Shown piece after piece: positions 1-8,936 of a stretch of 64,000 bases of DNA (within the stretch, counting starts at the first letter, position 1; each line of letters opens with the position of its first letter). A model generated the notes under the pieces. That model had not been told where the DNA came from, ran no database searches, and saw only the letters and a list, made by a program, of their open reading frames with translations. Origin of the DNA: an uncultured Trueperaceae bacterium (lineage in GTDB: Bacteria > Deinococcota > Deinococci > Deinococcales > Trueperaceae). Location of the stretch: contig CALMXZ010000008.1 of the NCBI GenBank assembly GCA_937873495.1, forward strand, positions 1 to 64,000. The letters run 5' to 3'. A program made the translations under genes and the position numbers.

Positions 1-2189
1 GAGCGCGGGCGGCGCACGGGGGGGGAGGCGGTCCCCGGCGCCGGCTCGGCGGGGGGTGGGGTGGCGGCCCCTAGGGCCGGCCCCCCCGCCGGTCGCACGC
101 CGGTGACGACGAGCAGGCCGCCCCGCGCCGGCAGGGGGAGGCGCGCGTCGGTGAGGGCAAGCGCGGCGAGGGCAAGCACCAGGGCGCGGGGGGCGAGGGC
201 ACCGAGCCTCGCGAGCCGCTGCGCCGTTCGACCGCGGCGGTCATCGACCCGGGCCGCCGACCGCCACCAGACGACCGCCTCGGCCACGATGACGAGGAGG
301 AGCGCGGCCACCAGCACGCGGCGTAGCGGGATCAGGCCGCGCGCCTCGCCTACGGGCGCCCCGGCGACGGCCGGCAGGTGGTCGGCGAGAGCGCCAACGG
401 CCAAGGGCCGTGTGGCGCCGCGCGCGTCGATGAGCCGGTAGATGCCGGCGACGTTGGGCACGAAGTCGGCGCCGACGAGGCGCTCGGAGCCGTAGAGGGC
501 GGCACCGAGGGGTACGGCACGGCCCCGCGGATCTGTCACGGCGACCGTCCCGGCCGGCAGGGGGCATGCGAGGTCGACCAGGCACGGCCGCTCCACCAGG
601 CGCCCCGCGTTCGGTTCGATGAGCTCTAGCAGGCCGCGCACGAAGAGGGGGAAACCGTCGGCGTCCGGCCAATCGCTCGTGTTCAGGTCGAACGAGGAGC
701 GGAGCTCCAGCCCGCTCTCGCGCCACCGTAGCTGCAGCAGGGGTCCGTTGGAGCCGGCGACGAGCACGGTGGCTCCCGGCATGGTCTTCGCGGCCCACGC
801 TTCACCGAACACCGTGGCGCGCCAGTCGGTGGCCGCCACGAACGGGTCGTCGACCCACGGACCGGCGCTCACCCCGCCCGCGGCCAGACCCGCCACGCGC
901 TCCGGCGCCGGCTCCGACGCGGCGCGCGCGGACGCGAGCCACCAGGTGCTGGTCGGAGGCGCTTCCGGGACGACGACGCGGTCGATGACCACGAGGTCGA
1001 AGTCGGAGGCGTTCTGCGGCAGGCCGGCCGTGGCGGGCAGCTCCTCGAGCTCGACGTACGGCAGGGCGCGCAGCGCGCTCGCGAGCGCGGCGTTGCCCGG
1101 CCCGAGGTAGAGGACCCGTACGGCCACCGGCACGGCGTGAGCCACGAACGCGGCGGCGCTCGCGCCGACGGCTAGCTCCAAGGTCCCCGCCGGGGCGTCG
1201 AGGCCGAGCTCCCCTGGCAGGTCGAGGAGGAGGTCGAACGCGCCTCGGAGCTCGCCGGCGGACGTCGGCTCCAACGGCACCTCGACCGTGCCGCCCTGCC
1301 AGAGGGTGTCCTGGCCCACCGACCACGCCAGGTCGAGCACCGTGGTGCGGACGGGCGCCGCAGCGGCGCCGAGCACTATGGGCTCGGCGCCCTCGCCCGC
1401 GGCGCCGGAGCCGCCCGTGCTCGCGCGGCCAACGACCTCGCCCGCGAGGCGCCACTGGCTGGTTCCGGAACCGGGCGTGAGGGGCGTGAGGGAGGCCGAG
1501 GCGAGCGCCGCTGCCGGTCCGCCAGGGACCGGCACGACCTCCGCGTCAGGCAGGACCGCCAACGCCTCCGCCGCGCCCTCGACCGACGGACCGATCAGGA
1601 CGACCTGCGAGACCTCGGCCGCGTCGCGCCCCGCCGCGCCGGCGCTCGTGCTCGTCAGTCCAGCGCCCGCCACGATGCGCCCGGCAAGCAGCGCGGCCTC
1701 GCGCCAGTCGGCAGCGCCGCCACCGCTGACGAGGGCGGGGCCGACGTCGGCCAACGCCGAGCGCGAGGCCGGCCAGCGCACCGCCAGCGGCGCCGGGCGC
1801 CCGGTGACCAGGATCAGCGACCAGACCGCGCGCCGCTCCAAGCCCGCAGCTGCAACGAGGCGCCGCGCCTGGTCGAGCGAGGCGGCGAAACGCGCCTCGT
1901 CCTGCCCTGAGCCGGCGTCGAGCAGGATGACGAGGTGATCGGCGCCGGCGGCCCCGAGCACCGGCCTCGCCAGCACGACGGTCGCTAAGGCGAGCGCGAG
2001 GAGTTGAAGGACGAGCGCGGCGGTGAGGGGCGGCCGCCGCAGCGCGTGGCTCGGCCGCGGCGTTCCCGCGACACCCTCCCATAGGAGCAGGCTGGAGACG
2101 ACCACCCGCCGCTTGCGCCGCATGTGCAGGAGCACGATCGGCCCGGCGAGCAGCAGGAGCCCGAACCAGCCCGGGGCGAGGAACGTCAC
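1..2189 (-). CDS. BatA-type membrane protein with degenerate vWA-like domain (C-terminus cut by window edge)
   Basis: About 729 codons are open and no stop occurs before the window edge. The GTG start at 2189-2187 overlaps the TGA of the upstream gene (GTGA), so the two are translationally coupled. The N-terminus (TFLAPGWFGLLLL, then LLHMRRKRR) is the BatA/aerotolerance-type membrane anchor, followed by a second hydrophobic segment ending LARPVLG and a vWA-like strand LVILLDAG. The metal site reads D91-A-G-S-G rather than the usual DxSxS, so metal binding is doubtful. Near the visible C-terminus are two more hydrophobic segments and a proline-rich tail. Family members sit with MoxR ATPases and act in envelope-associated chaperone or stress functions; no MoxR gene is visible here. 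Confidence 0.8.
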   Translation of the reverse strand, partial: MTFLAPGWFGLLLLAGPIVLLHMRRKRRVVVSSLLLWEGVAGTPRPSHALRRPPLTAALVLQLLALALATVVLARPVLGAAGADHLVILLDAGSGQDEARFAASLDQARRLVAAAGLERRAVWSLILVTGRPAPLAVRWPASRSALADVGPALVSGGGAADWREAALLAGRIVAGAGLTSTSAGAAGRDAAEVSQVVLIGPSVEGAAEALAVLPDAEVVPVPGGPAAALASASLTPLTPGSGTSQWRLAGEVVGRASTGGSGAAGEGAEPIVLGAAAAPVRTTVLDLAWSVGQDTLWQGGTVEVPLEPTSAGELRGAFDLLLDLPGELGLDAPAGTLELAVGASAAAFVAHAVPVAVRVLYLGPGNAALASALRALPYVELEELPATAGLPQNASDFDLVVIDRVVVPEAPPTSTWWLASARAASEPAPERVAGLAAGGVSAGPWVDDPFVAATDWRATVFGEAWAAKTMPGATVLVAGSNGPLLQLRWRESGLELRSSFDLNTSDWPDADGFPLFVRGLLELIEPNAGRLVERPCLVDLACPLPAGTVAVTDPRGRAVPLGAALYGSERLVGADFVPNVAGIYRLIDARGATRPLAVGALADHLPAVAGAPVGEARGLIPLRRVLVAALLLVIVAEAVVWWRSAARVDDRRGRTAQRLARLGALAPRALVLALAALALTDARLPLPARGGLLVVTGVRPAGGPALGAATPPPAEPAPGTASPPVRRPR

Positions 2190-3475
2190 CGGCCCGCGGC
2201 CCCCGTTAGCGCGCGGTAGCGGCGCAGGAGGTCGAGGTCGCCGGGGTCGGACGGGGGGCGTGACACGCGCGGCTCGTCACCGGCGACGAACTCGACCCAC
2301 GCGGCGGCCTGATCGAGGCCCGCCACGTCCGGGGCGTCCGGGAGCCGCTCCACGCGCACGCGCCGCCCGGACGGGTCCGTCACGTCGGGGATGTCCAGCT
2401 CGTTCGTGCTGCCGGGCGTGCCCGGCAGCACCGCTCCGCCGCCGCCCTCGTAGCCGGCCGTGGCGTCGCCGGCGACGGCAGCGTCCGCCAGGGCGACCGG
2501 CTCGCCACCGCCACCGCCGGGGGCGGCGGCCGACTCGCGGCGGCGCGCGTAATCTCGCAGCTCCTGATCGCGGGTGGAGGCGGCGCCGTAGCTCGGGTTC
2601 GTGCTCCCGTCGTTGCGGAGCGACGGTGCCGCCGGCTCCGCGCCGGCGAGCGGGGGCTGTTGGCGGCCGGCCGACTCGGCGGCGGCGCGCAAGGCCTCGC
2701 TCACGTCGTCCCGTTGGCGCTCGACGGCGTTCGCCGGGGCCGTGGCGGCCGCCAGGCTCGCGGCGCCCGTCTGGCGCGCCGTGCCGGCGACCCCCGCGTC
2801 ACCCGCGGTCCTGGCGTCTCGGGCGTCCTGGCTCTCGTCGGAGCGCGGTTCCCGAGCGCTCGCCCCAGCCTCTCCAAGCACGCTCGTCAGCAGGTCCTCG
2901 ATGCGGATGCGCGTCGGGTCGCCGCCACCGGAGGACCGGACGTCCGTACCCGGTACGCCACCGGCCGTCGCCGCGGTCCCCTCGCTCCGCGAAGGCAGGG
3001 GGACGAGGAGGGCGGCGGCAAGCAGCGCCGCTCCGGCGGCCACCGACGACCCCTGGCGCCGGGAGACCCGCGGTGGGGCGAAGCCCCGCAACCGCAGCGC
3101 GCTCGCGTGGGCGTCCGCGTCCGCCCGCAGGGCCTCGGCGACGGCGTCGCGTCGCTCGCCGAGCTCGAGGCTCGTGCTGAGCCGTTCCGCGAGACCGAAG
3201 TGGCGCTCCAGGGCGCGCGCCGCCCCGGCCAGGGCGGGCGTGAGGCGCCATGCCGCCACGCCGACGCCGATGGCGACGAGGAGGGCGGCGCCGAGCGCTA
3301 CGCCGACCGACGGCAGGCCCAACCACCGCCCGTCGGTGGGGGGCAAGACGCCGAGCCGGGTGAGCGCGACCAGGCCCGCCCCGACCAGCGCCGCCGCCGC
3401 GAGCGCCCAACCGGCACAACCGACCAGCGCCGCGAGGAACAGGCGCGTTCGCGCCCGCTCTAGCACGCGGCGCAT
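2186..3475 (-). CDS. membrane protein of the BatA/MoxR-type locus (DUF4175-like)
   Basis: This 429-residue protein starts with a basic N-terminus (MRRVLERARTR), has two hydrophobic segments at about residues 12-36 and 52-75, a short helical segment with the motif ERHFGLAERLSTSLEL near 90-105, and a third hydrophobic segment near 143-160. The rest is an alanine/glycine-rich, probably disordered exported region. The open frame continues upstream to 3886, but that extension is basic low-complexity sequence unlike a protein N-terminus, so I use the ATG at 3475. No clear Shine-Dalgarno precedes it, so the start is uncertain. It overlaps and is coupled to the BatA-like gene. DUF4175 membership is a guess from the transmembrane pattern. 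Confidence 0.65.
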   Translation of the reverse strand: MRRVLERARTRLFLAALVGCAGWALAAAALVGAGLVALTRLGVLPPTDGRWLGLPSVGVALGAALLVAIGVGVAAWRLTPALAGAARALERHFGLAERLSTSLELGERRDAVAEALRADADAHASALRLRGFAPPRVSRRQGSSVAAGAALLAAALLVPLPSRSEGTAATAGGVPGTDVRSSGGGDPTRIRIEDLLTSVLGEAGASAREPRSDESQDARDARTAGDAGVAGTARQTGAASLAAATAPANAVERQRDDVSEALRAAAESAGRQQPPLAGAEPAAPSLRNDGSTNPSYGAASTRDQELRDYARRRESAAAPGGGGGEPVALADAAVAGDATAGYEGGGGAVLPGTPGSTNELDIPDVTDPSGRRVRVERLPDAPDVAGLDQAAAWVEFVAGDEPRVSRPPSDPGDLDLLRRYRALTGAAGR

Positions 3476-3585
3476 CAGACCAGGACCGGTAGGGGCGTGA
3501 CCGCGGCGCTGGCGAGGCCGACGCGGCAGGCGCTGAACGTCCGGTGAGGCGGGACGGAGAGAAGCACGGCTTATCCTAAGGGCTT

Positions 3586-3601
3586 TGCAAACCCGTTTGC
3601 A
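3586..3601. promoter_or_regulatory. 16-bp palindrome resembling a LacI/GalR-family operator
   Basis: The sequence TGCAAACCCGTTTGCA has perfect 7-bp arms (TGCAAAC/GTTTGCA) around a CC centre. Its arms match the TGnAAnC half-sites typical of LacI/GalR regulators, although the usual centre is CG and the overall spacing is 14 bp in many members. It lies 111 bp upstream of the chosen start at 3475. No LacI-type regulator is encoded in the window. Confidence 0.45.
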
Positions 3602-3672
3602 CAAGATGGACGGGCAGTGATACACGGGTCGCCGGCCGCATGGGCCGCGCCGGCCGGCGGGCGCAGCGGCAC

Positions 3673-3701
3673 TTGACAGCCGCACCCTCCCGGCACATAC
3701 T
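3673..3701 (+). promoter_or_regulatory. candidate sigma-70 promoter upstream of the RIO kinase gene
   Basis: A perfect -35 box TTGACA (3673-3678) is followed after 17 bp by CATACT (3696-3701), or ATACTC with an 18-bp spacer. Transcription would start near 3708 and give a leader of about 400 nt before the RIO kinase start codon. Confidence 0.45.
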
Positions 3702-4112
3702 CGCCCCGTAGCCCGAAATGCGCTCTCTCGAGCCCGGCGCTGGCGAAGCGCGGCGCGAGAGCGGTCAGCGGCGACGGAAGGCGGTGTTACATGGCTCATG
3801 ACGATGTCTTCGTGATCGCAAGTCGGCGGCGGGGCCGCGAACAGCGCTTGCCGGGCGCTCAGCTGTAAGGCGCTGGGCCTAAACAACCTCCTGACAAGCG
3901 AGAGCCCGTGCAGCGCTTGACTTGCGGCGGCGGGGCCGGGAGTGGGGGCCGAGCGTGGCTAGAGCCCGGGCTCGGCGGCACGGCAACGTTCGACGTCGCG
4001 CCTCGTACCTCACGCCTCACACTTAGATACCCACGATGCAGCGCCTGTGCGCACCACTTCGGATGCGCGTTCTCACACCGCCCGACCGGGCACCGATCTT
4101 CGGAGGAAGAGT

Positions 4113-5045
4113 TTGTCTCGTAACGACTTGTCAGCGAAGCTGGACGAGTGGGCCGACGACGCCCAGTCTCACGGCTTCAGGAGCGGAACCACCGAGAGCA
4201 CGTTCGAACCCGGGCGGCCGAAGCGCGACCGCAGGAAGCCGAGCGCCAAGCGCAGGGCGGCGGACCTGACGTTGACGGACGCCGACCGCGAGACGGCCGA
4301 CACCGAGACGGAGTTCGCGGACGCCGACATGCAGCGCCTCTACGCGCGCGGCTACTTCGATAGGCTCATCGGCCAGGTGAAGGGCGGCAAGGAGGCGACC
4401 GTCTACCTGGTCGGCCTTGGCGACGAGCTGTTCGCCGCCAAGGTGTACGCCGACATCGACGCGCGCACGTTCCGCGACGACTCCGCCTACTGGGCCGGCA
4501 TCACGATCACCGACGCGCGCATCGCCAAGGCGATGAAGCATAGGACGAGGGCCGGGCAGGCGGCGAGGGCCGCCTTCTGGGTGGGCAGGGAGTACGCCTA
4601 CCTCTGGCAGCTCCACCGGGCGGGGCTCCCGGTCCCGCGGCCGGCCGTCGGCCCCGAGGCGACGGCGATCAGCGCGGCCGGCGCGGTGGTGCTCATGGAG
4701 TTCATCGGCGAGGGCGACGTGCCGGCGCCCCGGCTCTCAGACGTGCGGCTGACCGGAGCCGAGGCGGAGTCCGCTTACACCCAGAGCGCCGCCATCCTCG
4801 TCCGCCTCGCCGAGCTCGGCCTCGTGCACGGCGACTTCTCGACCTACAACCTCCTCTGGCACCGGGGGAAGGTCGTCATGATCGACGTGCCCCAGATGCT
4901 CGAGCTCCGCAACGGGCGCACGGCCCATGAGCTGCTGGCGCGCGACGTGAGTTCGCTCGTCACGTCGTTCCGCCGGCTGCGCGTGAACGCGGACGAGGCC
5001 GCGCTGCGGCGAAGCGTGTTCGCCGCCGTCGACCGGCACTCATAG
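4113..5045 (+). CDS. RIO-type serine/threonine protein kinase
   Basis: This 310-residue protein is a RIO1-like atypical kinase. The phosphate-binding loop reads KGGKEATVY from residue 90, the ATP-anchoring lysine is K110 (AAKVY), the catalytic loop is H239-G-D241-F-S-T-Y-N246 and the metal-binding aspartate is D258 in the typical RIO motif IDVPQ. An approximately 60-residue charged N-terminal extension precedes the kinase fold. I choose the TTG at 4113 because GGAGG lies 6 nt upstream; the ATG at 4047 has no ribosome site. Bacterial RIO proteins are little studied; in archaea and eukaryotes they act in small-subunit ribosome maturation. The gene stands alone, ending at a strong hairpin shared with the convergent permease gene. 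Confidence 0.9.
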   Translation: MSRNDLSAKLDEWADDAQSHGFRSGTTESTFEPGRPKRDRRKPSAKRRAADLTLTDADRETADTETEFADADMQRLYARGYFDRLIGQVKGGKEATVYLVGLGDELFAAKVYADIDARTFRDDSAYWAGITITDARIAKAMKHRTRAGQAARAAFWVGREYAYLWQLHRAGLPVPRPAVGPEATAISAAGAVVLMEFIGEGDVPAPRLSDVRLTGAEAESAYTQSAAILVRLAELGLVHGDFSTYNLLWHRGKVVMIDVPQMLELRNGRTAHELLARDVSSLVTSFRRLRVNADEAALRRSVFAAVDRHS

Positions 5046-5049
5046 TTAG

Positions 5050-5088
5050 GGCGGCGTGGCGCCCGTCGGACCGGGGCGCCGCGCCGCC
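5050..5088. terminator. GC-rich hairpin between convergent genes
   Basis: A 15-bp stem with one T-G wobble (5050-5064 paired with 5074-5088) and a 9-nt loop lies 5 bp after the RIO kinase stop and 11 bp from the FTR1 stop. There is no T-tract, but its place between convergent genes fits a bidirectional terminator. Confidence 0.65.
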
Positions 5089-5099
5089 GTTCGGGCGGC

Positions 5100-7595
5100 C
5101 TACGAAGCGACGCGCGCGGAACGCGCCACCTGGCGGGTGCGCGCCTTCGAGTGCTCCGCGAGGAAGTAGCTGCCGATGACGAGGCCCACCGCCGCCACCT
5201 GCGCGAGAAGGCCCTCGACCGTGGGATAGGTGCCAAGCCACAACCCCATCCAGGTCGGGAAGCGCAACGGCAACGTATGGACCGGCAGCCACCCGACGAG
5301 CTGCAGCACGTGCACGGTGTTGCCGGCCATGAACACGACCACCAGGCAGACGAGCATGCCGGTCACGATGAGCATCTTCTTGTAAGGCAGCTTGCGCTGC
5401 AGGAGGAAGATGACGAGCCCCACGGCGACGGTCGCCGCGAAGCCGATGACCGTGCCGTTCAGGACGGGCACGGCCCCGCTCTGCAGCGCCAGCGACTGCA
5501 GGAACAGCGCGACCTCGAAGCCTTCACGGTAGACGGCGCTGAGACCGAGTAGGACGAGGCCAAGGTACTGGCTGGAACCGAGCAGGCCGGCCTTGCGCTT
5601 GTGGAAGCTGGCCAGATGGTCGGTCCAGTAGACCTGATGGAAGAACCAGTTCATGATCAGGAGGAGCACCAGGAGCGCTATCACCGAGACGACGGCTTCC
5701 AGCTTCTCGCCGAAGCGCGCGAACTCGACCATGACGCCGCGCAGCGCGAACCAGGTCAGCACCGTGGCCGCGAGGGCCGCGATGGCCCCCACCCAGAGCG
5801 GTTGGCGGAAACGCCGCAACTCGGGCTTCTTCAGGGAACCGAGCAGCGCGGCGAGGATCAGCACGGCCTCGAGGCCCTCCCGGAAGACGATGATCGCGGC
5901 GTTGGCGGCCACGGCGGCCGGTGCCGCGGCGGTGCCGAGGAAGGCGTTCGCCTCGCGCAGGCCGGCGTTGAGCGACTCGACGGTCGCCATGACGGCGGCC
6001 TCGGAGGCGCGGTCGCGCACCAGGCGGGCGAGGCCAGGCGGTTCGGTGCCGTGCCAGAAGAGCTGCTCCAACCTGTTGGACAGCTCCGGCTGGAAGACGC
6101 GCAACCGCGCCTCCGGCCCGCTCTCGAGGACGGCGTAGGCATCCAGCCTCGTCGACTCCGCCAGGTCGTATCGACCGGCGGCGACGGCCTTGACCAGGGC
6201 GTCGAGTTGGTCGGCTATGACCTCGAGGTCGCCGCCGGCATCCCCGCGCCGCCACTCCGCCGGCACCACGGACGTGAGACCAGCGATCAGGTCGTTGACG
6301 GCCTTCTGCATGGTCTTGGCGCTGGGCGGCTGAGCCTGCGACCCGGCGCCACTCGCGGCTACCAAGCCGGCGGACACCACGTCGAACCGGGCCCTCAGGC
6401 CAGGCACCGCGGCCGCCTCGACCTCCAAGAGGAGCGGCTCCAGGTCGCGGTAGTTGCCCAACGCGGCCTGGTAGAAGGCGCTCGCCTCGGTCATCTCGAT
6501 CTCGCTCGTCACGCGCACGGCGCCGTCGGCGCCGGCCACGCCGCGGCCGTACTCGACGGCTACCAGGGGCAGGTAACGGAACAGCTGCGCCGCCAGGCGG
6601 TTGCGGCTCTCGGGGCTCAAGGGGGCCGCCCTGAAGCCGTCGAGGGCGGAGGCCATCACCGCCGGGTCGCCGGAGGCCAAGCTGGTTCGAGCCGTGCCAA
6701 CGGCGGCGGCTCCGCGCTGCTCCTCGTAGGCCGGGGCGAGGATCTCGAAGTAGCCGACCGCCAGCGACGCCAACTCGGCGGTCCGCACGGGCTGGGCCGC
6801 CGCTACCGCGCCCGACAGGTCGTCGATGGTCACGCGCAAGCGGGCTTGGTACGTGTCCAACAGGTCGGAGGCCACCGCGACGCGAGCGTCGGCAGCGCCC
6901 ATCTCGCCCTTCTGCGTCCTCAACAGGGCCGTCGTGGCCTCGGTGCCTGGCGTGGTGACCTTGGTGGCGCGGCGGTACTCACGCGCTCCGAGGATGGCTA
7001 GGGCCTGTTCCGGCTTTCCCGCGTCAAGGGCGGCGAGCGTGGCGTGCATGCTGCCGCGCAGCAGGGCCGTCCAGAGCCCTCCGCGAGCGACTGCCAAGGC
7101 AGGGCCGCGTTCGGCGTCGGGCAGCTCGAGCGCGGCGCGGGCGGACGCGAAGGCGGCGTCCACCTCCGCAGCCGAAGCTGCGATCACACCCTCGCCGGCC
7201 CGCCCGGCGACCGGCGGGGGCGCCGATCCGGGGTCGGCGCTCACGGACACGAGCCAACCCCGCAGGCCCGCCCAGGCGTCCTCGGCCCTCGACAAAGCTT
7301 CCGCGGCCCGGGCCGGGGCGAAACCGGAGTAGAGCTGGGCGGATGCCAGGGCCGCCCTGACGGCCTCCGCGGCGGAGGCAGGCGAGGCGCCGGGAGCGGC
7401 GAGCGGTTGCGCCAAAGCGACGCCACCCACCAGCGCCAGAGCGAGCACCAGGCTCAGGAGCCACGGTCTCCCAAGAACGCTCCGGCGCGCAGGACCGGGG
7501 GCGGAGCCACAGGCTCGGTCTTGGCAGCCGTCCTTAGGCGGCTCAAGTAGGCGAGCCAAGCTTGGTCGACATCCTTCGTTGAGCACCTGAGTCAC
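5100..7595 (-). CDS. FTR1-family high-affinity iron permease with long exported N-terminal domain
   Basis: The C-terminal third is a multi-span FTR1/EfeU permease carrying both diagnostic iron-binding helices: REGLE at residues 572-576 and REGFE at 690-694. The preceding ~500 residues are alanine-rich, mostly helical and exported: a hydrophobic stretch (WLLSLVLALALVGG) ends in a cleavage-like ALA-QP. EfeU proteins usually have about 280 residues, so this 831-residue form has a built-in periplasmic region that may replace a separate ferroxidase or delivery protein; that role is inference. The frame begins with GTG at 7595; the roughly 40 residues before the signal segment make the exact start uncertain. 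It lies 72 bp downstream of the imelysin-like gene and is likely co-transcribed. Confidence 0.88.
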   Translation of the reverse strand: MTQVLNEGCRPSLARLLEPPKDGCQDRACGSAPGPARRSVLGRPWLLSLVLALALVGGVALAQPLAAPGASPASAAEAVRAALASAQLYSGFAPARAAEALSRAEDAWAGLRGWLVSVSADPGSAPPPVAGRAGEGVIAASAAEVDAAFASARAALELPDAERGPALAVARGGLWTALLRGSMHATLAALDAGKPEQALAILGAREYRRATKVTTPGTEATTALLRTQKGEMGAADARVAVASDLLDTYQARLRVTIDDLSGAVAAAQPVRTAELASLAVGYFEILAPAYEEQRGAAAVGTARTSLASGDPAVMASALDGFRAAPLSPESRNRLAAQLFRYLPLVAVEYGRGVAGADGAVRVTSEIEMTEASAFYQAALGNYRDLEPLLLEVEAAAVPGLRARFDVVSAGLVAASGAGSQAQPPSAKTMQKAVNDLIAGLTSVVPAEWRRGDAGGDLEVIADQLDALVKAVAAGRYDLAESTRLDAYAVLESGPEARLRVFQPELSNRLEQLFWHGTEPPGLARLVRDRASEAAVMATVESLNAGLREANAFLGTAAAPAAVAANAAIIVFREGLEAVLILAALLGSLKKPELRRFRQPLWVGAIAALAATVLTWFALRGVMVEFARFGEKLEAVVSVIALLVLLLIMNWFFHQVYWTDHLASFHKRKAGLLGSSQYLGLVLLGLSAVYREGFEVALFLQSLALQSGAVPVLNGTVIGFAATVAVGLVIFLLQRKLPYKKMLIVTGMLVCLVVVFMAGNTVHVLQLVGWLPVHTLPLRFPTWMGLWLGTYPTVEGLLAQVAAVGLVIGSYFLAEHSKARTRQVARSARVAS

Positions 7596-7667
7596 CGATC
7601 AACGCCTCGCCCCTCGCAGGGTTCCCGGCCGCGGCCGCGCGCCAGGAGCCGCGCGCCAGGAACAGTG

Positions 7668-8795
7668 CTACTCGACCTCGACGCCCACGAGCGCGGCGGC
7701 CTGGGCGATGGCGCCGGTGATGGCCGTGGCGCGGCGGTCCCCCTCGTCGTAGATGAGGTCGGCTTCCTCGGGCGTGTAGGTGTGATCGGCCTCGGCGGCG
7801 GCGATCTCGGTCGCCCAGGCGCTCAGGTCTGCGAGGCTGGCCTGGATGTCGGCGTCGGCCGTGGCGTCGGCCGCCGCGACCAGCGGCGAGACTTCCCGGT
7901 AGAGCTCACGCCATGAAGCGATGTTCTGGTTGAGGTCCTGCAGGCTCGAGATCACGCCGAAGTCGCGCATGGTGGTGGCGCTGCCGAGGACGAAGCGCGA
8001 CTCGCGCCAGCGGGCGACGAACACTTCGGCCACGGTCGGGACGTTACCGACGAGGGCGCCGAACACGTCCGCCGGCGTCGGCTCCCAGGTCTCGGCGGTC
8101 GCCGTGAGGTCCGCGGCCATCGCCGCCAGCGCCTGGCTCGCGGCCAAGAGCACGTTGGCCTCGGGCAGCGCGTCACCGAAGCCGATGGCGCCGTCGCCGT
8201 CCACGTCGAACACCACACCGGTCGTGAAATCGTCGAAGGTGCCCCACAACGTCGACTCGGTGATGCCGAAGAGGTTGCCCGGCTTGACGAGCACGCTGCC
8301 GTCCGGCAGGGTCAGGTCGAAGGAGACGAGGTCCTCGTCGCCCTCCTCGGCGGAGAGGCCGGCGTCGAGGTCGACGTCGAACTGCGCCATGAGTTCGACC
8401 CCGGCCACGATGCCCTCGACCGACTCGTAGGCGGGGCTGGCCGTCAACCAGCCCGCGCGCGCGGCGTCGAGGGAGGCGCCGACCGCAGCGCCCTGGTCCG
8501 CCGCCAGCGCCTGGTAGTCGAAGCCGGCGGCGGCGGCGAGGTCGTAGTAGGCCTGGGCCGCGGCCGCGAGGTCGTCGGCGCCGCCCTGCAGCGTGGCGAG
8601 TTGGCCGAGGAGGTAGCCTTTCACGCCGGTGGCGCCCTGAGCCCAAGCGAACCCGAGGCTAGCGCAGAGGGTGAGGAGCGCGGCGCCCACGGCCAGCTTG
8701 GGCAGGAGGGCTCCTCGATCGGCGTGGCGCAGGCGCGCGGCGACACGCGGGGCGTGTGCGGCGGAAGACGGCGTTGCGGCTTCTAGCTCGTGCAT
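7668..8795 (-). CDS. EfeO/imelysin-like exported iron-uptake protein
   Basis: The 375-residue product has a late signal peptide (hydrophobic core LAVGAALLTLCASLGFAWA, cleavage before QG) and an alpha-helical body. The segment around YESVEGIVAGVE followed by acidic aspartates resembles EfeO/peptidase M75 (imelysin) proteins that deliver iron to FTR1 permeases. Residues 197-208 (DVDGDGAIGFGD) form a textbook EF-hand calcium loop, which is unusual for this family. The ATG at 8795 has AAGGAG 6 nt upstream; the longer frame to 8909 has no support. The gene precedes the FTR1 gene and lies behind the candidate iron operator at 8853-8876. Family assignment is moderately sure because I cannot place the canonical HxxE motif. 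Confidence 0.65.
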   Translation of the reverse strand: MHELEAATPSSAAHAPRVAARLRHADRGALLPKLAVGAALLTLCASLGFAWAQGATGVKGYLLGQLATLQGGADDLAAAAQAYYDLAAAAGFDYQALAADQGAAVGASLDAARAGWLTASPAYESVEGIVAGVELMAQFDVDLDAGLSAEEGDEDLVSFDLTLPDGSVLVKPGNLFGITESTLWGTFDDFTTGVVFDVDGDGAIGFGDALPEANVLLAASQALAAMAADLTATAETWEPTPADVFGALVGNVPTVAEVFVARWRESRFVLGSATTMRDFGVISSLQDLNQNIASWRELYREVSPLVAAADATADADIQASLADLSAWATEIAAAEADHTYTPEEADLIYDEGDRRATAITGAIAQAAALVGVEVE

Positions 8796-8852
8796 CTCGA
8801 CTCCTTCATGCCTGGCGCTCGTCTCGCGTCCGGCGATCACTCTTGGCAGATA

Positions 8853-8876
8853 ACCTAGTCTATGGCTAGGGATTCG
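8853..8876. promoter_or_regulatory. candidate iron-responsive operator, site 1
   Basis: The 17-bp imperfect palindrome CCTAGTCTATGGCTAGG (8854-8870) is followed by GATTCG. It lies 59 bp upstream of the imelysin-like start. It shares ACCTAGT and GGATT at identical spacing with site 2 (9905-9928), and its dyad centre and GGATTCG flank align with site 3 (9979-10002). The regulator is unknown; DtxR/MntR-type or Fur-type proteins are the obvious candidates. Confidence 0.5.
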
Positions 8877-8936
8877 AGGGAGTGTACTGCCGCTGCCCTT
8901 GCCCGTCAACGGCAGCGGTCGGCGACCGCCGGCGCC

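Larger units (their letters stand above)
3476..4112. other. 637-bp divergent intergenic region without a convincing gene
   Basis: The region separates the BatA-type operon from the RIO kinase gene. It holds a LacI-like palindrome, a consensus-like promoter on the + strand and a GC-rich segment around 3729-3773 with matching arms (CGCTCTC and GAGAGCG). The small open frames here are basic, low-complexity and lack ribosome sites, so I do not call genes. A long structured leader or a small RNA starting near 3708 is possible but I recognise no RNA family. Confidence 0.5.

Noticed and set aside
241-2082. Several long overlapping open frames on both strands in the first 2 kb
   Set aside because: They are arginine/proline-rich with no conserved motifs; the frame from 2189 down to 1 on the minus strand has hydrophobic segments and BatA-type sequence.
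3476-3886. N-terminal extension of the DUF4175-like protein up to 3886
   Set aside because: The added residues are basic low-complexity sequence and a basic-hydrophobic N-terminus begins at 3475.
3700-3910. Possible structured RNA (6S, SRP, RNase P or tmRNA)
   Set aside because: There are matching arms and an upstream promoter, but none of the conserved motifs of those RNAs.
4047-4112. ATG start at 4047 for the RIO kinase
   Set aside because: No ribosome site; TTG at 4113 has GGAGG six bases upstream.
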